Below the pieces are notes generated by a model. The model had not been told where the DNA came from, did no database searches, and saw nothing but the letters and a program-made list of their open reading frames with translations. A program made the position numbers and the translations under genes. DNA of 32,018 bases from an uncultured Alphaproteobacteria bacterium (GTDB lineage: Bacteria > Pseudomonadota > Alphaproteobacteria > HIMB59 > GCA-002718135): contig CACMRK010000008.1 of the NCBI GenBank assembly GCA_902616075.1, positions 1-32,018 on the forward strand. The letters are read 5' to 3'. This document shows positions 16,715-25,500 of the stretch, in pieces. Each line of letters opens with the position of its first letter. Position 1 is the stretch's first letter.

Positions 16715-17626
16715 ATGAAATTTGATTTTTTATCAGAGAGTGATCAGGCTTATTTTATTCATAAAGCCTCAACCTTAGTTGAAGCTCTTCCATACATTCG
16801 AGAACATAGTGGTGATACCATTGTAATAAAATACGGTGGACATGCAATGGGAGATAAAAAACTGTCTGAGAGTTTTTCAAGAGATATTGGGTTATTAAAA
16901 GAAGTAGGTGTGTCACCAATTATTATTCATGGTGGAGGGCCTCAAATTGGTGAGAGACTTAAATCAAAAAATATATCAACACAATTTGTTGAAGGATTAC
17001 GAGTTACTGATAAAGAAACAATTAAGGTCGTTGAGGAAGTTTTATCTAAGGATATCAATTCAGAAATAGTAGAATCTATAAGTGCCTCTGGAGGAAAAGC
17101 GATAGGAGTATCTGGTAATGATAACTTAGTCACTGCAACTAAATTGAATGTGGAAATTAAAGATAGTGATTCAAATATTGAAAAAATAGTTGATATTGGT
17201 TTTGTTGGACAACCAAAAAAATTAAACAAAGATATGCTAACTAGCTTTATAAAAAATGGTCAAATACCTGTCATATCTCCTTTAGGTAAGGATGAAAATA
17301 ATTTTACATATAATATTAATGCTGACACTGTTGCGGGTTTTATAGCAGGTGAGTTACAGGCAAGTAAATTATTATTACTAACCGATGTACCTGGAATTTT
17401 AGACAAAGATGAAAAATTAATATCATCAATAACTTTAGAAGAAGCTAAAAATGTTGCTAATAAAGAATATATTTTTGGAGGTATGAAGCCGAAAATTAAT
17501 ACATGTATTGATGCAATGAAAAAAGGTGTTAAAAAATCTACTATTTTAGATGGAAGAATTCCTCATTCAGTAATATTAGAGTTATTCACTGAACATGGAA
17601 TTGGTACACAAATAACAAGTAATTAA
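16715..17626 (+). CDS. argB: Acetylglutamate kinase
   Basis: It phosphorylates N-acetylglutamate, the second step of arginine synthesis. The 303-residue protein has the amino-acid-kinase motifs VIKYGGHAMG (about 37-46), IIHGGGPQIG (phosphate and substrate loop), and LLLTDVPGILD, plus FGGMKPKINTCIDAMKKGV near the C-terminus. An N-terminal helix of about 30 residues precedes the core, as in the hexameric, arginine-inhibited type. Feedback inhibition here is inference. Its stop is immediately followed by the ATG of the HAD gene (17627). Confidence 0.96.
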   Translation: MKFDFLSESDQAYFIHKASTLVEALPYIREHSGDTIVIKYGGHAMGDKKLSESFSRDIGLLKEVGVSPIIIHGGGPQIGERLKSKNISTQFVEGLRVTDKETIKVVEEVLSKDINSEIVESISASGGKAIGVSGNDNLVTATKLNVEIKDSDSNIEKIVDIGFVGQPKKLNKDMLTSFIKNGQIPVISPLGKDENNFTYNINADTVAGFIAGELQASKLLLLTDVPGILDKDEKLISSITLEEAKNVANKEYIFGGMKPKINTCIDAMKKGVKKSTILDGRIPHSVILELFTEHGIGTQITSN

Positions 17627-18301
17627 ATGAGCTTTAAAGATAACATCAATACCTGGATATTTGATCTAGATAACACACTGTACTCTGCAGACAGTGGAAT
17701 TTTTCAGCAAGTACATAAGTTAATGGGTGAGTTTGTAGCTAAAAATTTAAATATGGAATTAGCTGAAGCAAAAAAACTACAAGCAAAATATTACAAGCAA
17801 CATGGCACTACATTAAGAGGTATGATGGATAATCATGGTGTAGATCCTGATTATTTTTTAGAAGAAGTTCATAAGTTAGATTACTCAATTGTTGGTCCAA
17901 ATCAAAATCTTAATGATGAATTATATAAACTTGAGGGAAGAAAAATTATTTATACAAATGCTAATAAGCAACATGTCTTAGATGTGTTAGAGAAAATAAA
18001 TCTAACAAACTTTTTTGATGAAATATATGATATTAAAATGGCTAATTATATTCCTAAGCCAGAAATTTCTCCCTATGAAAAAATTATCGACTTATTTGAT
18101 ATCGAAGCAAATAAATCCGCAATGTTTGATGATATTGCAAAGAATTTAGTTCCAGCAAAAAAAGTTGGTTTTACACCTGTCTGGGTTGATGCTGGTTATG
18201 AAAATTTTTCCGATGATATTGAAGCATCTAAAGAATATTTAGATTTTCAAACAAGAGATTTGAGTTTATTTTTAAAAGATGTAAATGAGGGTAAAATATG
18301 A
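17627..18301 (+). CDS. HAD-superfamily pyrimidine 5'-nucleotidase-like phosphatase
   Basis: A 224-residue haloacid-dehalogenase-type hydrolase. Motif I is FDLDNTLYS (residues about 13-21, with the nucleophile and acid Asp), motif II is the Thr in IIYTNAN, motif III is the Lys of YIPKPE, and motif IV is [11 protein letters not shown]. This pattern, with the cap starting [13 protein letters not shown], matches the SDT1/PHM8-type pyrimidine 5'-nucleotidase group found next to argB or dapD in many Alphaproteobacteria. The actual substrate is not shown by the sequence. It overlaps dapD by 4 nt (ATGA). Confidence 0.85.
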   Translation: MSFKDNINTWIFDLDNTLYSADSGIFQQVHKLMGEFVAKNLNMELAEAKKLQAKYYKQHGTTLRGMMDNHGVDPDYFLEEVHKLDYSIVGPNQNLNDELYKLEGRKIIYTNANKQHVLDVLEKINLTNFFDEIYDIKMANYIPKPEISPYEKIIDLFDIEANKSAMFDDIAKNLVPAKKVGFTPVWVDAGYENFSDDIEASKEYLDFQTRDLSLFLKDVNEGKI

Positions 18302-19122
18302 GTGATCTGGAAAGAATTATAAATGATGCTTTTGAGGAGAGAGATAGTATTAATGTCAATACTGCAGGTGATATTAGAAATGCAGTAGATGAAACTTTAA
18401 ACAAACTTGATAGTGGTAGCTTAAGGGTTTGTGAAAAAATTAATAATGAATGGCAAGTTAATCAATGGATTAAAAAGGCAATTCTTTTAAGTTTCAGATT
18501 AAATGATAATGAAATCATTAAAGCATCGCATGCTACTTGGTTTGACAAAGTAGAAAGTAAAACTGCAAATTGGACTAAAGATGATCATCTGAAAGCAGGA
18601 TTTCGATATGTACCAGACGCTGTTGTAAGAAAATCTGCATTTATTGCTAAAGGTGTTGTTTTGATGCCTTCTTTTGTAAATCTTGGTGCATATGTTGACG
18701 AAGGAACAATGATTGATACTTGGGCAACAGTTGGATCATGTGCACAAATAGGTAAAAACTGTCATATTTCTGGAGGCGCTGGTATTGGCGGTGTACTTGA
18801 ACCTCTTCAAGCAAATCCTGTGATTATTGAAGACAATTGTTTTATTGGAGCTAGAAGTGAAGTGGCTGAAGGTGTTATTGTTGGTGAAGGTGCGGTTTTA
18901 TCAATGGGTGTATTTATTGGAGCATCTACAAAAATAGTCGATCGATCAACTGGGGAAATTCATATGGGAAAAGTTCCAGCGTATTCAGTTGTGGTACCAG
19001 GTACATTACCAGGAAAAAAAGAAGGAGATATTAATCCTTCTTTATACTGTGCAGTTATTGTTAAAAGAGTTGATGAAAAAACTAGAAGCAAAACATCAAT
19101 AAATGATCTTTTAAGAGATTAA
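18298..19122 (+). CDS. dapD: Tetrahydrodipicolinate N-succinyltransferase
   Basis: It succinylates tetrahydrodipicolinate in the lysine and diaminopimelate pathway. The 274-residue protein has an alpha-helical N-terminal part, then a left-handed beta-helix of hexapeptide repeats (about residues 105-220). Family segments include [41 protein letters not shown] and [11 protein letters not shown]. Its stop overlaps the dapE start by 1 nt (TAATG), placing two steps of the succinylase branch in one coupled unit. Confidence 0.97.
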   Translation: MSDLERIINDAFEERDSINVNTAGDIRNAVDETLNKLDSGSLRVCEKINNEWQVNQWIKKAILLSFRLNDNEIIKASHATWFDKVESKTANWTKDDHLKAGFRYVPDAVVRKSAFIAKGVVLMPSFVNLGAYVDEGTMIDTWATVGSCAQIGKNCHISGGAGIGGVLEPLQANPVIIEDNCFIGARSEVAEGVIVGEGAVLSMGVFIGASTKIVDRSTGEIHMGKVPAYSVVVPGTLPGKKEGDINPSLYCAVIVKRVDEKTRSKTSINDLLRD

Positions 19123-20300
19123 TGTCAGAAATTAATTTTGATCCAGTTACTCTTACACAATCCTTAGTTAAATGTGCAAGTGTAACTCCAAAAGATGAGG
19201 GCGCTTTAACAGTCGTTGAAAATCATCTAAGTGCTATAGGATGTGACTGTCATCCATTAATTTTCTCTGGAAACAATTCTTATGAAGTAAAAAATTTATT
19301 TGCAACGATAGGAAATGAAGGAAAGCATTTTGCTTATGCTGGTCACACAGATGTAGTTCCAGTAGGAAATGAAAATTCTTGGAAATATCCTCCTTTTTCA
19401 GCAAGAATAGATGATGGTAAACTTTATGGAAGAGGTAGTGAAGATATGAAAAGCAGTGTTGCTTGTTTCATCAGTGCCGCTAAAAGATTTGTAGATAAAT
19501 ATAAAAATATTCCAGGTAAGATTTCATTTATTATTACAGGAGATGAAGAAAGAGATTCTGTAAACGGCACACCAAGAATTCTAGAATGGGCAAGTAAACA
19601 AAATTATAAATTTGATCATTGTCTTGTTGGTGAACCAACTTCTAAAAATGAGGTCGGCGATAAAGTAAAAATTGGAAGAAGAGGATCAGTTAGTTTCTTT
19701 TTTCAGGTAAAAGGTATTCAAGGACATACGGCGAATTCTCATTTAGCTGAAAATTCTTCACATCACTTAGTGAATTTATTAAATAGTATATTAGAAGAGC
19801 CGCTAGATGAAGGTAATGAAAATTTTTTACCAACATCAGTTCAAATCGCTACTATTGATATTGGCAATCCTGTTCAAAACGTAATTCCGGAATTAGCTAA
19901 AGCAACAGTTAATATTAGATTTAATGATATGCATTCATCTGACTCACTTATAAAATGGATTGATAATAAAATAGAAAAGATTTTCTCTAAACTGGAAAAC
20001 GCTAGTTGCACTTATACTTATGATGCAACAGCTGAGTCATTTTTGAATAAAGCCGGTGATTTATATAATATTATTTCAAAATCAATTTCTGATGTCACAG
20101 GTAGAAATAGCCCGCCTGAGCAAGCAACCGATGGTGGTACTTCTGATGCAAGATATATAAAGAACTATTGTGAAGTAGTAGAGTTAGGTCTTAGAAATCA
20201 AACTCTTCATAAAGTAGATGAATTTGTTTTTGTTGAAGATATTATTAAATTAGAAAATATTTATTTTAGAATTTTAGAAAATTATTTTGATGTTAATTAA
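19122..20300 (+). CDS. dapE: Succinyl-diaminopimelate desuccinylase
   Basis: A di-zinc M20 peptidase-fold enzyme that releases succinate from N-succinyl-L,L-diaminopimelate. The 392 residues contain the metal and catalytic motifs AGHTDVVP, GRGSEDMKSS, GDEERDSVNGT (with the catalytic Glu pair), VGEPTS and LHKVDEFV, and the dimerisation domain segment GIQGHTANSH. TDGGTSDARY is the usual substrate-binding stretch. It follows dapD directly. Its stop overlaps the convergent dehydrogenase gene by 4 nt (TTAA). Confidence 0.96.
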   Translation: MSEINFDPVTLTQSLVKCASVTPKDEGALTVVENHLSAIGCDCHPLIFSGNNSYEVKNLFATIGNEGKHFAYAGHTDVVPVGNENSWKYPPFSARIDDGKLYGRGSEDMKSSVACFISAAKRFVDKYKNIPGKISFIITGDEERDSVNGTPRILEWASKQNYKFDHCLVGEPTSKNEVGDKVKIGRRGSVSFFFQVKGIQGHTANSHLAENSSHHLVNLLNSILEEPLDEGNENFLPTSVQIATIDIGNPVQNVIPELAKATVNIRFNDMHSSDSLIKWIDNKIEKIFSKLENASCTYTYDATAESFLNKAGDLYNIISKSISDVTGRNSPPEQATDGGTSDARYIKNYCEVVELGLRNQTLHKVDEFVFVEDIIKLENIYFRILENYFDVN

Positions 20301-21229
20301 TATCCATCAGATGGATTAACATCTGATTTTATATTTTTATTTTTTTTTAGTTTTTTATATTTGGAGTACATATATTTAACAGATGGCTCTATAGCTGTTA
20401 CACCAGCAACGTGTGGAGTAATAGTTACATTTGGCAGTTTCCAAAATTGACTACTTGATTTTAAAGGTTCATCTTTAAAGACATCTAAATAAGCATAAAA
20501 ATTTTTGTTTTTCTTTAAATGATTTAGAAGATCTTTCTCTTCAATTGCATTTCCTCTGCCTATATTTATTAAACAAGAATTTTTTTTCATATTATTTAAA
20601 AACTTTTTATCTATTATGTTATTTGTTTGAGCTGTTGATGGTAGAATAGAAATGATAATATCAGAGCTTTTGATAAAACTTATAATATTTTTACCCGTAT
20701 ATATTTTTATATTTTTTACTTTTGCTCGATTTTTTTTATATGCAATAACATTATAATTTAATTTATTTAGTAATTTTGCAATATGATTTCCAAGAAAGCC
20801 TAGACCTAAAATACCTACTGTTAAATTTTTATTATCAATTGGTGTCCTTTCTCCAGACCAGTATTGTTTGATTTGAGAATTTTGAAAAATTTTAAAATTT
20901 AATTGATAATTTAGTATTTGAGCTAAAGAATAATTGGCAATTCTCTCTCCCATTTCTTCATCTTTTATTCTGATTATGGGAATTTTTTTATTATAATTTT
21001 TAAGTTTTAGAATGTGATCTACTCCAGCTCCCATAGAGAAAATAACTTGGAGATTTTTTAGTCTTGAAAGAATATTATCTGGTAGATTCCAAATAATTGC
21101 ACAATTTACATCATGAAAATTTTTATAATCTTTTAAAGAAATTATTTTTTCATTTTTAAAATATTTTTTTATTGTTTTTTTCCAAACATCAATTTTATCA
21201 AAAGTTGTGTTATGAAATAAAATAGTCAT
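20297..21229 (-). CDS. D-isomer 2-hydroxyacid dehydrogenase (GhrA-like)
   Basis: A 310-residue NAD(P)-dependent dehydrogenase of the D-2-hydroxyacid family. The Rossmann motif is GILGLGFLGNHIA (about residues 139-151). The catalytic residues appear as Arg in NIGRGNAIEE, Glu in DVFKDEPL, and His in TPHVAGVTA. Length and spacing resemble glyoxylate/hydroxypyruvate reductase A. The substrate cannot be told from sequence. It is very rich in Lys, Asn and Ile, and it overlaps the upstream glycosyltransferase by 4 nt, which suggests a shared transcript. A role linked to that glycosyltransferase is speculative. Confidence 0.82.
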   Translation of the reverse strand: MTILFHNTTFDKIDVWKKTIKKYFKNEKIISLKDYKNFHDVNCAIIWNLPDNILSRLKNLQVIFSMGAGVDHILKLKNYNKKIPIIRIKDEEMGERIANYSLAQILNYQLNFKIFQNSQIKQYWSGERTPIDNKNLTVGILGLGFLGNHIAKLLNKLNYNVIAYKKNRAKVKNIKIYTGKNIISFIKSSDIIISILPSTAQTNNIIDKKFLNNMKKNSCLINIGRGNAIEEKDLLNHLKKNKNFYAYLDVFKDEPLKSSSQFWKLPNVTITPHVAGVTAIEPSVKYMYSKYKKLKKNKNIKSDVNPSDGY

Positions 21230-22329
21230 TGAATATCATCTATTAACTTATTGTATTTTACTACTTGTTTTTCCCAGATTAATTCATTTTCTGCTCTATT
21301 TTTTGCATTTTGTCCTAATTCAATTCTATTTTGTTTGTTCTCAACTAAATTCTTAATTGATTCATCTAATTCATTAAAATTATTAATAATTAAACCTGTT
21401 TTATTATGCAATACAGCTTCAGGACTACCTCCAACATTTGAGGCAATTGATGGAATTCCATATTGTGCTGCTTCAATGTAGGCGATTCCAAAACCTTCAA
21501 TAGAATTTGCATGAGTTTCATCTATTGTCGGCATGATCATAATATCAGTCTTAGAAAAAATGAATTTTTTTTGATTTTCATTTATTGTTCCAACTAACTT
21601 CACATTTGATTCTAGATTATAATTTTTTATTTCTTTCTTTATATTCTCCAACTGATCACCTTCACCAGCAATTATATATTGAATATTTGGATAAATTTTT
21701 TTTAAATTAAAAATAGATTTAAGAATATACGCATGTCCTTTTCTTTTTTCTAGTCTGGCAAGAGTAAGCAACGTTGGATAACTATCGTCTAAATCTATTG
21801 CTTGTTCTATAATATTCTTAGTAGATTTTACTCCTGGATAGATAACCTCAATTTTTTTTAAGTTTTCACTTATTTTTGAAAGTAAGTTTTTAGTATATGA
21901 TGAATTGACCACTAATGCGTTTGCTAATTCTAAAACTTTCTTTATTCGTTTATGATGATTATCGTTTTTGATTATTATTTCGTTTCCATGTACAAGACTA
22001 ATGATTGGGATTTTTTTTTCTTTTAAAAAATTAATTGGTAACTCAAGACTTTTCCAGCTATCAGTGATGACTGCTTTAATATTATTTGAAGAACAAATAT
22101 TTTTAAGTTGATTAAATTTATTTCTTTTTCTTAAAAATTTTAAACCCTTAAATCTTAATATTGAAAAATTTTTATTGTTTTTATCAAATTCTAAATCTTT
22201 AGTACTGTCTTGTTGGTCAGCTAAAACCTTTACATTGTGTTTATGACTTAAATTTAATGCAATGTCATACATCAATGTTTCAATTCCCCCTACTCTAGAT
22301 GGAAAACATTGTGTTAAAATTATTATCAT
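21226..22329 (-). CDS. Glycosyltransferase family 4 protein
   Basis: A 367-residue GT-B fold protein. The N-terminal donor/acceptor domain opens with a Gly-rich loop after a short hydrophobic strand (TQCFPSRVGGIETLMYDIA). The C-terminal nucleotide-sugar domain has LLTLARLEKRKGHAYIL, IAGEGDQLENIK, and the E-x7-E motif in EGFGIAYIEAAQYGIP with SNVGGSPEAV. It probably transfers a sugar in surface polysaccharide or glycolipid synthesis; donor and acceptor are unknown. It is the first gene of a two-gene unit with the hydroxyacid dehydrogenase, and no other polysaccharide genes are nearby. Confidence 0.88.
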   Translation of the reverse strand: MIIILTQCFPSRVGGIETLMYDIALNLSHKHNVKVLADQQDSTKDLEFDKNNKNFSILRFKGLKFLRKRNKFNQLKNICSSNNIKAVITDSWKSLELPINFLKEKKIPIISLVHGNEIIIKNDNHHKRIKKVLELANALVVNSSYTKNLLSKISENLKKIEVIYPGVKSTKNIIEQAIDLDDSYPTLLTLARLEKRKGHAYILKSIFNLKKIYPNIQYIIAGEGDQLENIKKEIKNYNLESNVKLVGTINENQKKFIFSKTDIMIMPTIDETHANSIEGFGIAYIEAAQYGIPSIASNVGGSPEAVLHNKTGLIINNFNELDESIKNLVENKQNRIELGQNAKNRAENELIWEKQVVKYNKLIDDIQ

Positions 22330-22445
22330 TGAAAGTTATAATATTATAAAATCTATGAAGTATTAATGTACAAAGTCAATCAGGAACAATTAATTTTAAT
22401 TATTATTAAATAATTTAAGTACATTTAAATTTTTAAAATATTTAT

Positions 22446-22464
22446 ATATGCATATTTTGCATAT
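22446..22464. promoter_or_regulatory. Inverted repeat overlapping a -35 element
   Basis: ATATGCA at 22446-22452 is the exact reverse complement of TGCATAT at 22458-22464, with a 5-nt spacer. The right arm overlaps the TTGCAT taken as the -35 element of the small gene downstream. This is the usual layout of a repressor operator, but no regulator can be named. Confidence 0.35.
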
Positions 22465-22485
22465 TAAAATTCATATTTTTATACT
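22457..22485 (+). promoter_or_regulatory. Promoter candidate for the 58-residue gene
   Basis: TTGCAT at 22457-22462 and TATACT at 22480-22485 are separated by 17 nt and match the sigma-70 pattern well. The predicted RNA start near 22492 gives a leader of about 40 nt with AAGGA at 22521-22525, 7 nt before the ATG at 22533. A second pair, TTGCAT 22490-22495 and TATAAT 22512-22517, would start RNA inside the ribosome-binding site and is less likely. Confidence 0.5.
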
Positions 22486-22532
22486 TTGATTGCATAGAAT
22501 AATTACTATTTTATAATTGAAAGGAATAAATA

Positions 22533-22709
22533 ATGATTAATGTTTTTAACTTTTTTAACAAAGTTTACGAGGATTTAAGCGACAAAAACTACAATAATGA
22601 TGAGGATTTAGTTAAATATTTCAAATCTGAATATGGAAAAGAATGGAAAATTGAATTAGATAAGCATCTCCTAAGAACTGAATTTGATATCAATAAGAAA
22701 GCCGCATAA
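22533..22709 (+). CDS. Unrecognised 58-residue protein
   Basis: An ATG at 22533, 7 nt after a good AAGGA ribosome-binding site, opens 58 codons ending at TAA 22707-22709. The product is charged and probably helical: it starts MINVFNFFNKVYEDLSD, has an Asn/Asp-rich turn, then LVKYFKSEYGKEWKIELDK, and ends NKKAA. There is no signal peptide, membrane segment or Cys. I do not recognise a family. It stands alone: a 203-nt spacer with promoter-like sequence lies before it and a G+C-rich hairpin covers its stop. In this compact genome such a dedicated promoter and terminator suggest it is a real, possibly well-expressed gene. Confidence 0.75.
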   Translation: MINVFNFFNKVYEDLSDKNYNNDEDLVKYFKSEYGKEWKIELDKHLLRTEFDINKKAA

Positions 22710-22720
22710 TTGGCGGCTTT
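22698..22720 (+). terminator. Hairpin at the end of the 58-residue gene
   Basis: AAAGCCGC (22698-22705) pairs perfectly with GCGGCTTT (22713-22720) across a 7-nt loop that contains the stop codon. The plus-strand T-run is only the three T's of the stem. On the minus strand the hairpin is followed by CTTTCTTATT, so it may also end transcripts of the facing aminopeptidase gene, whose stop is 3 nt away. It is therefore a likely bidirectional terminator. Confidence 0.65.
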
Positions 22721-22722
22721 AA

Positions 22723-24486
22723 CTAAACTTCAGAAGTTACCTTTTTAAGCCAATCTCTTTCTTGATTATCAAGGTGCGTGTGCAATTTTTCATACACCTT
22801 TCTATGATATTTATTTAGCCAATTTCTTTCAATTTGATCAAGCATGCTACTTTCAATGAGATCCAGATCTATTGGACACCACGAGATGTTTTCAAAATAT
22901 AATTTCTTATCATTATTCTCTTTTATCACGACTAAATTTTCTGTTCTTATACCATATTCATTTTCTTTATAGTATCCAGGTTCATTGGATAAAATCATTC
23001 CTGGAAGCAACTCAACGCTATCAAACATTGATTTTTTTGCAATACGTTGTGGGGCTTCATGGACACTCAAAAAACTTCCTATACCGTGACCGGTACCATG
23101 ATCATAATCTAAATTAATTTCTTGTAGACTTTTTCTTGCTAGATAATCAATATCAGTTCCTTTTGTTCCCTTTTCAAAAACATGATTTGATAATGCAATA
23201 TGACCTTTAAGAACTCTCGTAAATCTATCTTTTTGTTCTGTTGTTGCTTCACCTAAAATTATAGTTCTTGTTATATCGGTTGTTCCATCAAAATATTGCC
23301 CTCCTGAGTCAACAAGATAAATATTATTATCTGAGAAAGATGACTTTCCTTCTTCAGTAACACGGTAATGAGGAAGGGCTGCATTTTGATCAATTGCTGA
23401 TATTGTATCAAAAGATAAAGAATGAAATAATTCATTTTTTTTTCTCAGATTTTCTAAATGATGTGCAACACTTATTTCATCATTTGATTTAGGATCCATG
23501 ATATTTTTTAACCAATAAATATATTTGGTAATACTAACACCATCTCTTATATGTGCTTTTTTTGCCCCATCAAGTTCAGTTTCATTTTTGATAGCTTTTA
23601 GCAAAATACATGGATTTGCTAAATTTTTAGTATTTATTTTTTGTTTTCTTAAAAGATCTAAAAAATAAAAAGTAGTGGAATTAAAATCTAAACCAATTGA
23701 TTCGGATGAATTAATGTTATTAAAAATTGATCCGATATTTTCAATATTATTAATATTTATTAGTGTTTGGATTTCTTTTTTTAGAATTTCTGGCATTGAA
23801 GACTGTTTAATATATAAAGAGTGTTTATTATTTTTTGAAATTAGAAGATAAGAATAAAGCAGCGGTGTATATTTAATATCATCTGCTCTTAAATTTAATA
23901 GCCAAGCAATATTATCAAGCCCAGAAACAAAGTAATGATCAATTTCATTCTGATCTAAAAATTTTTTTAAAATATCTAATTTTTCACTTCTGCCCTGACC
24001 AGCAAAACTTGTTAGGTGATCAAATATATCTGTATACTGAGTTTTTGGTTGATTTTCCCATATTAAATCAACAAAATTTTTATCTATTAGTTGGAGTTGA
24101 GATGTTGAATTCTCTAACATTTTTTCCACTTTTTCAATTTCTATAATTGAATGAAGAGTTGGATCTAATGCAATTTTATATTCTTCTTCTAATAAAATTT
24201 TTTCTAAATCTGTCCAAAAGCTATTTAAATGTTTTGCCTCAATTTCTTTTGCATTAATTTGAGTATTCGCTTGAAAAGTATATCGTCCATCAACATACAA
24301 GTAGGCAACTGTTGGTGTTATAATTGCTCTTCCTGCTGAACCAGAAAAATTTGTTATAAAATTTAATCTTTCTGCATTTGGGGAAATATACTCATTTAAA
24401 TATTCATCACTTCTATTAATGACAAAAATATCGATATCTTTTTCTTTTAATAGATTTTGTAATTTTTTTAAATTTGATTGATTCAT
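22723..24486 (-). CDS. M24B aminopeptidase P family (Xaa-Pro aminopeptidase)
   Basis: A 587-residue cytoplasmic metallopeptidase, predicted to remove N-terminal residues preceding proline. It has the three-domain layout of the long (eukaryotic-type) aminopeptidase P. Two creatinase-like N-terminal domains (about 1-300; the start includes DIFVINRSDEYLNEY) precede the pita-bread domain with metal ligands in VDSGGQYFDGTTDITRT (two Asp), GTGHGIGSFLSVHE (His), NEPGYY (Glu) and IRTENLV (Glu). A C-terminal extension with ISWCPIDLDLI follows. Its start overlaps the stop of the dehydratase gene upstream by 1 nt. Confidence 0.93.
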   Translation of the reverse strand: MNQSNLKKLQNLLKEKDIDIFVINRSDEYLNEYISPNAERLNFITNFSGSAGRAIITPTVAYLYVDGRYTFQANTQINAKEIEAKHLNSFWTDLEKILLEEEYKIALDPTLHSIIEIEKVEKMLENSTSQLQLIDKNFVDLIWENQPKTQYTDIFDHLTSFAGQGRSEKLDILKKFLDQNEIDHYFVSGLDNIAWLLNLRADDIKYTPLLYSYLLISKNNKHSLYIKQSSMPEILKKEIQTLININNIENIGSIFNNINSSESIGLDFNSTTFYFLDLLRKQKINTKNLANPCILLKAIKNETELDGAKKAHIRDGVSITKYIYWLKNIMDPKSNDEISVAHHLENLRKKNELFHSLSFDTISAIDQNAALPHYRVTEEGKSSFSDNNIYLVDSGGQYFDGTTDITRTIILGEATTEQKDRFTRVLKGHIALSNHVFEKGTKGTDIDYLARKSLQEINLDYDHGTGHGIGSFLSVHEAPQRIAKKSMFDSVELLPGMILSNEPGYYKENEYGIRTENLVVIKENNDKKLYFENISWCPIDLDLIESSMLDQIERNWLNKYHRKVYEKLHTHLDNQERDWLKKVTSEV

Positions 24487-25451
24487 TATAACTTGTTAAA
24501 TAAACTTAGATCGATATTACTACCAGAAATCATAACTATAATTTTTTTATTTTTAACATCAATTTTATTATTTAATGCTGCTGCAGCTGCAACTGCTCCT
24601 CCTGGCTCCACAACTATTTTAAGTTGTTCAGCTAGCAAAATTATAGTTTTTGTTACTTCTTCATCAGAAACACTTAGTCCTCCTTCAAGATTATTTGAAT
24701 TAATTTGAAAAGTTATATTACCAGGTTGTGGTGCCAATAGTGCATCACAAAAAGATTTAGCATTTTTTTTATTTTTTATAAGTTTACCAGCTTCTAAAGA
24801 TCTTTTTGTGTCATCAAATTCTTCAGGCTCTACAGAATATGATTTTATATTTGGGTAAATATGTTTTAAGTATGTTGATGTTCCTGCAATAAGCCCTCCA
24901 CCTCCACAACAACATAAATACAGATCAGGTTCAATTGATTGCTCTTTCAAATCATTTACAATTTCGATAGCTGCAGTTCCCTGACCAGCAATTATATCTT
25001 CATCATCATAGGGTTTAATTAAAGCTCTATTATCCTTCTTTTGAATTTCATTTCCTATCTCTTCTCTACTTTGAAAGTAAGTGTCATATAATATTACCTC
25101 TGCTCCATATTTTTTTGTATTTTCAATTTTTATTTGAGGTGCAGTTTTAGGCATTATTATTTTTGCACTAATAGTATTAATCATAGATGCATAGGCAACA
25201 GCCTGTGCATGATTACCTGATGAATATGCTACTACACCTGAGTCTTTTACAGTTTCTATTAATTTTGTAATTTTATGTGTAGCTCCACGTAGTTTAAATG
25301 ATCCAGTATTTTGTAAATTCTCAAGTTTAAAATAAATTTCAGCTTCTAAAAGATTATTTATGTAATCATTAGTTACCAAAGGGGTTTTTATTACCTTTTG
25401 GTTGATTAATTTATAAGCATTATCAACATTTAAATAGCTAAATTCAGTCAT
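24486..25451 (-). CDS. Threonine/serine dehydratase (PLP fold type II)
   Basis: A 321-residue pyridoxal-phosphate enzyme that would convert threonine (or serine) to a 2-oxo acid and ammonia. The PLP lysine is in SFKLRGATHK (about residues 51-60), the substrate loop is SSGNHAQAVA, the phosphate-binding loop is CCGGGGLIAG, and the C-terminal SGSN closes the site. It is the short form without an ACT regulatory domain, as in TdcB-like enzymes and serine racemases, so biosynthetic IlvA-type feedback control is not expected. It is transcribed ahead of the aminopeptidase, with a 1-nt overlap. Confidence 0.88.
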   Translation of the reverse strand: MTEFSYLNVDNAYKLINQKVIKTPLVTNDYINNLLEAEIYFKLENLQNTGSFKLRGATHKITKLIETVKDSGVVAYSSGNHAQAVAYASMINTISAKIIMPKTAPQIKIENTKKYGAEVILYDTYFQSREEIGNEIQKKDNRALIKPYDDEDIIAGQGTAAIEIVNDLKEQSIEPDLYLCCCGGGGLIAGTSTYLKHIYPNIKSYSVEPEEFDDTKRSLEAGKLIKNKKNAKSFCDALLAPQPGNITFQINSNNLEGGLSVSDEEVTKTIILLAEQLKIVVEPGGAVAAAAALNNKIDVKNKKIIVMISGSNIDLSLFNKL

Positions 25452-25500
25452 AATTTTAGAGTTTTACATCGTTTTAATGGAATAAACTAAAAAAAAATAT

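Noticed and set aside
22336-22349. Perfect 14-bp palindrome TTATAATATTATAA upstream of the glycosyltransferase, sharing 12 bases with the Zur box
   Set aside because: It is made only of A and T and lacks the outer TG/CA bases of a Zur site; chance is likely in this background. No link of the glycosyltransferase to zinc is visible.
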